Positions 58,860 to 64,000 of a DNA stretch of 64,000 bases are shown one piece after another. The notes beneath the pieces are model-generated. The model did no database searches, had not been told where the DNA came from, and saw only the letters and a list, made by a program, of their open reading frames with translations. A program made the translations under genes and the position numbers. Source of the DNA: Trichobilharzia regenti. Lineage: Eukaryota > Platyhelminthes > Trematoda > Strigeidida > Schistosomatidae. Location: the NCBI GenBank assembly GCA_944472135.2, contig OX235270.1:83151168-83215167 (forward strand), in the 5' to 3' direction. Every line of letters starts with the position of its first letter. The stretch's first letter is position 1.

Positions 58860-60427
58860 GTTAGGTAGCTGGGTGAAATCATAAGGAAGTTTTCTAGTCG
58901 GATTTCGTGCCTATTGGTGGTACTCGTCAGCACGGCTTATCTGTTATTAGAATTATTTCCTTTAGTTCCTAGAGGAACATAGGGCTTCAGCTGCACGTCG
59001 CCATTGCGTTCGGTTCTCTGCCAACGTTTTCACCTGGCTCCACATCTGCCCACATGTTTTCATCTCCTTTTCACATGAACTCCTCCAAGTCACCCCACCC
59101 TCACACTGACGACAAACTCGCCGCTTCCCTCTCGGATTCCACTCGAGCGATGGCTTGTCTAGTAATGTCACTTGATGGTTTGTTTTCTCAGAGTATGGCC
59201 AATCCATCTCCATTTCTTCCTGCCTATTTGCTGCACAATCGGTTCCTGGTTGGTTTGCTCCCAGAGATGCTTGTTGCTGATCTCCTCTGACCGGCCATCT
59301 GATCTTGATTAGTATTGAGCGAAGACAGCTGTTAATGAAGGTCTGTAGTTTGTTTGAGATGCTCTTTATGAAGCGCTGGCCAAGTCTCTGATCCATCCGT
59401 ATAGTAGCACTGACTGACTTCTCATTGGAGTTGAAAATCCGGATGTTATTTTTGATTCTGAGTGCTGTTGTCCTCTACACAGACTTGAGAGTAATGAAAG
59501 CTTGTCTTGCTTTTCCGATTCTAGCTTTGATATCCTCGTCAGTTCCGTTCGCGTGTAGTTGAAACGATGCTTCCCGGGTGGGTAGGTAGGTAAAGGAGGT
59601 TATTTCTTTCAGGTTCCTCCCATTTATGCTGGCTGACTGTTGTCTGTTATTGTTGCTGTTGGTGTTGGCCAGGAATCTTCATCAACTCTATTTTCTCTAC
59701 GTTCACTTGAAGTCCTTCCTATCTTCTCTGGTCGCTTCTTCCTCCAACTTGTTGCTTTTCACTCGCATATCTTCTAGTCTGTGGGAAATCAGACATATAT
59801 CATCGGCAAAGTCAATATATTTCAAGTTTTTTGTGTGGGTACATTTTATGCCGATTTCCTCGTTGCCCGATGTCTGTCGTATTATGCAGTCTACTGCAAT
59901 CAGGAAAATCACTGCAGATAGTAATCAGCTAGCCAGACTTGTCTTACTTCCGTCTTCACTTCGAAGGATTCCGTGAGTTTCCCGTCGTGGGTTACTTGGC
60001 ATGCAGCATTATCCTACATGACTGTTGGATGAGATGTATAATTGTCGATGGGACCCCGTAGTCGCGACGTAGTTTCCAAATCACCCTTCGATCAATGCTG
60101 TCGAAGACATATTCAAAGTGGATGAGGTTGAGAGTGAGAGCTGACTGCAATTCCAACCTCTGTTTAGTGACGTTCAGTTGTGTTTCGATTTGATCGATGC
60201 ATGACTTGTTTCTCCTGAATTCAGCCTGCTCCGGTCGAAGTTTTTCATCCAGGGTGGTGTGTTTGATTCTCTTCAGGATGATGCGGCTTAGTATTTTGGT
60301 TGAGATGGATAGGAGGATAACTCCGCGCCAGTTCTTGCATTGATTTAATTCTCCTTTCTTTGGTTATTTAGCTTATCTGTAGACTCGAAGATTCGATCTA
60401 GCGTTACCCAGTGGTGTAGTCAGAGGT
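58860..60427 (-). mobile_element. family-2 tRNA-like SINE split by RTE copy C
   Basis: The body (58860-58944) and head (60371-60427: CACTGGGTAACGC; GATCGAATCTTCGAG) are separated by the RTE insert; joined they follow the family-2 order. Confidence 0.7.
58945..60370 (-). mobile_element. RTE-type LINE copy C, with perfect target-site duplication
   Basis: 1.4 kb, 5' truncated. Flanked by GCTTATCTGT at 58935-58944 and 60371-60380. Encoded segments (FADDICLISHRLEDM near 59795; QCEGGVTWR near 59090) are identical to copies A and B over the readable frames. Divergence from A starts near 60350 and below 59090. Confidence 0.9.
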
Positions 60428-61345
60428 ATTATTATTCATTCCTGAGTTCCAAGTGAAATATAGGACTTTAGCGGTACATTTCGCTTGCACTCCGTTGACT
60501 ACCATGAATGACCACGAGCTTTCACTTGTAACTGTTGGATAATAGGTTCCTAGATGATTCACTGCCTGGCAGAATCCCGCGTTGCTTACCTTTTCTATCA
60601 AGTTGCCCATATGATCTCCAGTATGGAGTCAGCGAAGATACCTGTTGGTTGGTGAAAGTTGTCAGTAGTCTGTAGGACTGTGACGCGCCTGACAAGTGTC
60701 TGAACCATATAGAAGCATTGATTTGATAATAGTATCAGAAATTCTGATCTTGTTCCTTGTCTTGAATACAGCAGATCTCCACAACACACTAAATTCAGAG
60801 ATATGAACGCATATTTAGCTTACCCTATCAGATTCTCATTTCCTTTAACATACTAGTCCAGACTGCATGTAGTGGAAAAATGTTGCCTAGGATAGTGAAG
60901 GAGGTGACTTCACTTACATTTCGCCCACTGATACTGACTGATGCTTGTTGTTGTTGGTGGTGGTGGTGGTCAGGCATCTTCATCACCTTTGTGTTCTCCA
61001 TGTTCACCAAGTATCCCGTCTTTGCCATCTGTAGTTTGTGAGAGATAAGCCATAGTTCCAGTTCTTATAGTCTTTTTTCCAGTGTATATCCTTCTTCGTC
61101 TTCTCCTCAAATCAACGGTCTTTCGGCCACAGTAGGCAGCCTTGTCGTACTCCTGTCTCAGCTTTAAAGGCGACAGTGAGCTTTCCTTTGTGCATCACTT
61201 GGTATAAGGCTTTACCATCATATAGCTATTAAATGAAGTGCATAAATGTCTGCAGTACCATGTAGTAATGAAGCAGTTGTCGAATCTGTCGACTGCTTTT
61301 TGACGGTCAATGAAGCTGAGGTACAGAAAACCAAAGACGTTACTT
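60428..61345 (-). mobile_element. RTE-type LINE, diverged copy
   Basis: ATTATTATTCATTCC tail, degenerate C-terminus, VNMENTKVMKMPDHHHHQQQ near 61000-60950, ISGRNVSEVTSFTILG, and an RT part with GVRQGC- and FIDRQKAVDS-like remnants near 61160-61310. Confidence 0.7.
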
Positions 61346-62380
61346 CTGGTTTCTTGTTTCGAATTCTTTGTGGCTGGGCATCTGATCTTCCTTGTGGAGC
61401 TAGTGAAGGCATCTGTTGAGAAAAATCGTCAGTAGCCTACTGAAAATGCTTTTAGTGACACGCCGGTCAAATTTCCGACTCATTTAGGAGAACTGATGGG
61501 CTTAGTATTGGTGTTGAGAATTCGAATCTTGTTGTTTTGCTGTGGAGTGCAGGAGATTTCCAAATTGATTTCAGAGTGAGGAATGTCGTCTTTCCCGCCT
61601 TTCTGATTCTGTCTGGTCTTAGGAATAAAAGTGACTGACATTCAAACCACCCACAAACTCAATTAGAAACAAGCCTTGTCAGTTAAAGGGTCCTGTGGAG
61701 CCTTTAAAACAAAACAATTTAGTTTTTCTAATACCCTACAATGATTGTCAGGTCAAACACATAGGTCAAAGTAGTAGAGCAGGGGCAGTCAGACTAGTCG
61801 AGCATAAAAACCTAGCAAAATCTAAATTGGTTGACCCGACTAGGATAAGGAATCTAGAGAATAGTTCAGCCATAGAACTACATACATTTACACACAACCA
61901 TACAACAGGATGGGATAGGATGACAGTTGATATGTACCCATATGATATGTGTGGAGGGAGAGATTCATAACGGAAACTTTGTTCATCGAATCAACTGCAA
62001 ACACATGTAATAGGAATGATTCAACATCTGTCCCAGATATCTGGAAAGTTCTACTACCCCTACGACAAATAGGAGAGGACAAAGAAAACCATAAAACTGA
62101 AGTTTCGAAGTCGTGTGATCAAAATTGATATGATTATGAACAATAAATTTTGTTCGAAACGTTATCCAGTAAATAATACTTTTTCACTGTGTGATACATC
62201 TAATAAACAAACTAATATGGAATTACTTACTACCAGAGTGCCCAAGTTTTAAACATATATTAATATGGTTTTGACATTCTCATCCGGGCCGTGTGCCTGT
62301 AGTTGAGACGATACTTCGGAGATAACTGAAGGAGCTGACGTCTTTCAAATGTCTCCCGTCTATCTGAAATAGGTTTACTA
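61346..62380 (-). mobile_element. RTE-type LINE RT fragment split by a Penelope-like insert
   Basis: 61346-61625 and 62270-62380 are the two halves of one RT C-terminal region; the uninterrupted homologue is at 35.95-36.28 kb. GGTCTT at 61620-61625 and TTGACATTC from 62269 meet without a gap in that homologue. Confidence 0.75.
61626..62269 (+). mobile_element. Penelope-like element fragment nested in an RTE
   Basis: The plus strand encodes VFLIPYNDCQVKHIGQSSRA and then VRLVEHKNLAKSK (GIY-YIG-like; YIG altered to HIG). The C-terminal region and a terminal segment GTTCGAAACGTTATCC near 62153 match other PLE ends. Confidence 0.7.
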
Positions 62381-62384
62381 GTTC

Positions 62385-62500
62385 GCTAGTTTTGTAGCCG
62401 ATCCTATGCCCAAGAAAAGAGGGGAGGTTTGGAGTGGGACCAAAGATCCTTCCCCGAGAAATCAATCCAGTCAATTCAGAAACTTCAAAGCACATGAAAA
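62385..62500 (+). mobile_element. RTE 5' leader-type fragment, inverted relative to the adjacent RT piece
   Basis: GTAGCCGATCCTATGCCC, then GAGAAATCAATCCAGTC and CAGAAACTTCAAAGC, matching 36.31-36.42 kb with the same junction. Confidence 0.55.
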
Positions 62501-62844
62501 ATACCTTTAAAAAAATACTTATTCTTTAGTTAACATTAATCCATGATGAAATTCCAGTTAAAATAAATCAGTCTCCTACAGCAAATTTTAAATGACTAAA
62601 CCAAATTACCATAGTTACTTCTTTCTAAGTTATTTTTTGAATAGCTAGTAAAAGTAGCGATAGAATTTTGTGTATAAATATCATGACAGTTATGGGCAAC
62701 TTCTAGTCAGGTTTAAACTAATCAGCTTTCTTCGTGATACTTTTTTATAACCCAGCTACATACAGGAATCATATTTTATGAAGTTACTGTTGGTTTGCGG
62801 AAAAAAATTAGTATAAATAAAAATGGACACATTCAAGTATTACA
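62501..62844. other. no gene seen
   Basis: AT-rich, unassigned. Confidence 0.35.
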
Positions 62845-63215
62845 GGATTTCATCATGAGCTGAAATTGGTTACAGAACCATTGGAAAACCTGGGCGTACT
62901 GGACATCTGTTTCATCCTAGTTTGGAACTCTTTATCAGTATGCATCCACCGCCGGGGTTCGAATCCAGGACCTTCTGGTCAGGCTATATCACGATATATA
63001 TTGGCAGAAGTTAGAATTCATGCGCTGGCCATTGGATAGGGTTCCAGTGGTTTACTAGTCTACGAGCTCGCCTTGTAACCAGAGGGTCGTGAATTCAAAC
63101 AGTTGGTGAACCCTGATGAAAAGTCCGGAACACTAGGACGAAACAGATGTCCTGTACTCCCAGGCTTTCAAATAGTTCTGTAACATATATCAGCTCATGA
63201 TGAAATTCTGTAGCG
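62845..63215. mobile_element. hammerhead-family SINE, inverted pair
   Basis: 62845-62990 is minus (tail, hammerhead segment ATACTGATAAAGAGTTCC, B box GGATTCGAACCCC). 62995-63215 is plus (leader, CCAGTGGTTTACTAGTC, CCTGATGAAAAGTCCGG, AGGACGAAACAGATGTCC, tail). The plus copy keeps GGAC-GAAAC but has TGATGAAAA in the core. Confidence 0.7.
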
Positions 63216-63264
63216 AAAAATTAGACATAGTTTTTCCAGTCTACTTAATCTGAGAGTAACCTAG

Positions 63265-63530
63265 AATAATCGTGACAACAACTTCATTGGGGGAATACTG
63301 AGACTCTTCACCAATGAGAACCATGCTTCAACTAGAGATCGAACTCACGATCTTCAGGTCATGAGGTAGGCTCACTGACCATTCAATCACGCAGCTGAAA
63401 TTCAATAACCTATGAATTCTGACTTCGTGGGCACCACTGAAGAGTCCCAAGTTCAAAATGAGACAAATGTCCAGTATTCCTTTGACTTTAGTGATTTCTT
63501 CTAACGATGTAGGTTCATGGCGAAATCTAA
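63265..63530. mobile_element. hammerhead-family SINE, decayed inverted pair
   Basis: 63300-63425 reads minus (GTGAGTTCGATCTC B box). 63428-63530 reads plus from CACCACTGAAGAGTCCCAAG through ATGTCCAGTATTCC; the core CTGAAGA is intact but GAAA is lost (AGACAAATG). Confidence 0.6.
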
Positions 63531-63724
63531 ATTCAAATTAATCAGAATTCTTGAACTCATAAAATCTGAATTATTTCACCACATTATTCTAAAATGTTCA
63601 ATTTATTTGACAGATATGAGCCGACCACTCTAGAAATAAAAAATAACGTCACATTTGATGTCAAAGATGATTTCGTAATGACCAGTAAGAATTAAACTGA
63701 ATGGTACTCAGAAGATTAAAATAA

Positions 63725-63860
63725 GGTTCAAACCCCGGTGGGTGCGTACTACTAAAGCGTCCCAAACTAGGACGAATAAGCTGTCCAGTACTCCCAAGTT
63801 TTCCAGTAGTTCTCTAACCAATGTCAGCTCCTGATGAAATCCTGTAAAAGTAAAGTATTA
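63725..63860 (+). mobile_element. hammerhead-family SINE, 5' truncated
   Basis: Starts within the B box (GGTTCAAACCCCGGTGGG), then GTACTACTAAAGCGTCCC, AGGACGAATAAGCTGTCC and the tail to GATGAAATCCTG. The core is CTAAAGC. Confidence 0.7.
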
Positions 63861-64000
63861 ATTCAAATTCGCGTAAAAAAGTGGTTCAACATGTGAAAAA
63901 ATTTGCGCAGTTGAATAAGTAATTTAAATTTCCAGGCTAACTGAGCACTGACCACTGAAATATATGTCAGTTTTCAGATTTTTTATTTTTTTATTATCAT

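Overview
This window looks like nuclear DNA of a blood fluke (Schistosoma or a close trematode). It is AT-rich and dense in microsatellites. Its dispersed repeats are RTE/SR2-type LINEs, Penelope-like elements (PLEs) with GIY-YIG relics, and tRNA-headed SINEs carrying the hammerhead-ribozyme segment known from schistosome Sm-alpha repeats. The species call is inference from repeats; no host marker other than one gene was recognised.

Only one host protein gene can be supported: a DM-domain (doublesex/mab-3 related, DMRT) transcription factor on the minus strand. It has two coding exons (19893-19332 and 17002-16071) separated by a 2.3 kb intron that has GT-AG borders and keeps the reading frame. 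All eight zinc ligands of the DM domain are present. The intron holds an Sm-alpha-like hammerhead SINE, a second tRNA-like SINE, a TA tract and a chimeric SINE with LINE-like segments.

Layout: 0-13.8 kb is RTE ends, SINEs, an RTE reverse-transcriptase (RT) relic (1.6-3.0 kb), PLE terminal pieces (7.3-8.1 kb) and a different LINE RT relic (10.8-11.6 kb). 13.86-14.87 kb is a PLE relic with YIDD motif and GIY-YIG tail. 15.6-20.1 kb is the DMRT locus. 20.2-36.5 kb is a mosaic of RTE, PLE and SINE fragments, including an RTE insert inside another RTE (23.4-23.7 kb) and an RTE endonuclease relic (35.25-35.9 kb). 37.8-39.4 kb is a PLE copy with two ~400 bp inverted terminal arms. 40-44 kb is SINEs, several in head-to-head pairs. 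45-47.6 kb is stacked RTE relics. 48-51.9 kb is PLE relics. 51.9-60.4 kb holds three RTE copies in alternating orientation that share a near-identical core. 60.4-62.5 kb is RTE relics, one split by a PLE. 62.8-63.9 kb is SINEs.

Three repeat systems recur. RTE copies end in a short TTA/AAT-type tail, are mostly 5' truncated, and three show visible target-site duplications. PLE copies carry inverted terminal arms. One tRNA-headed SINE family folds, at family level, to a complete hammerhead core, although every copy here carries at least one defect. No rRNA, genuine tRNA, CRISPR or bacterial-type signals were found. Coordinates of repeat borders are by eye and may be off by tens of bases.
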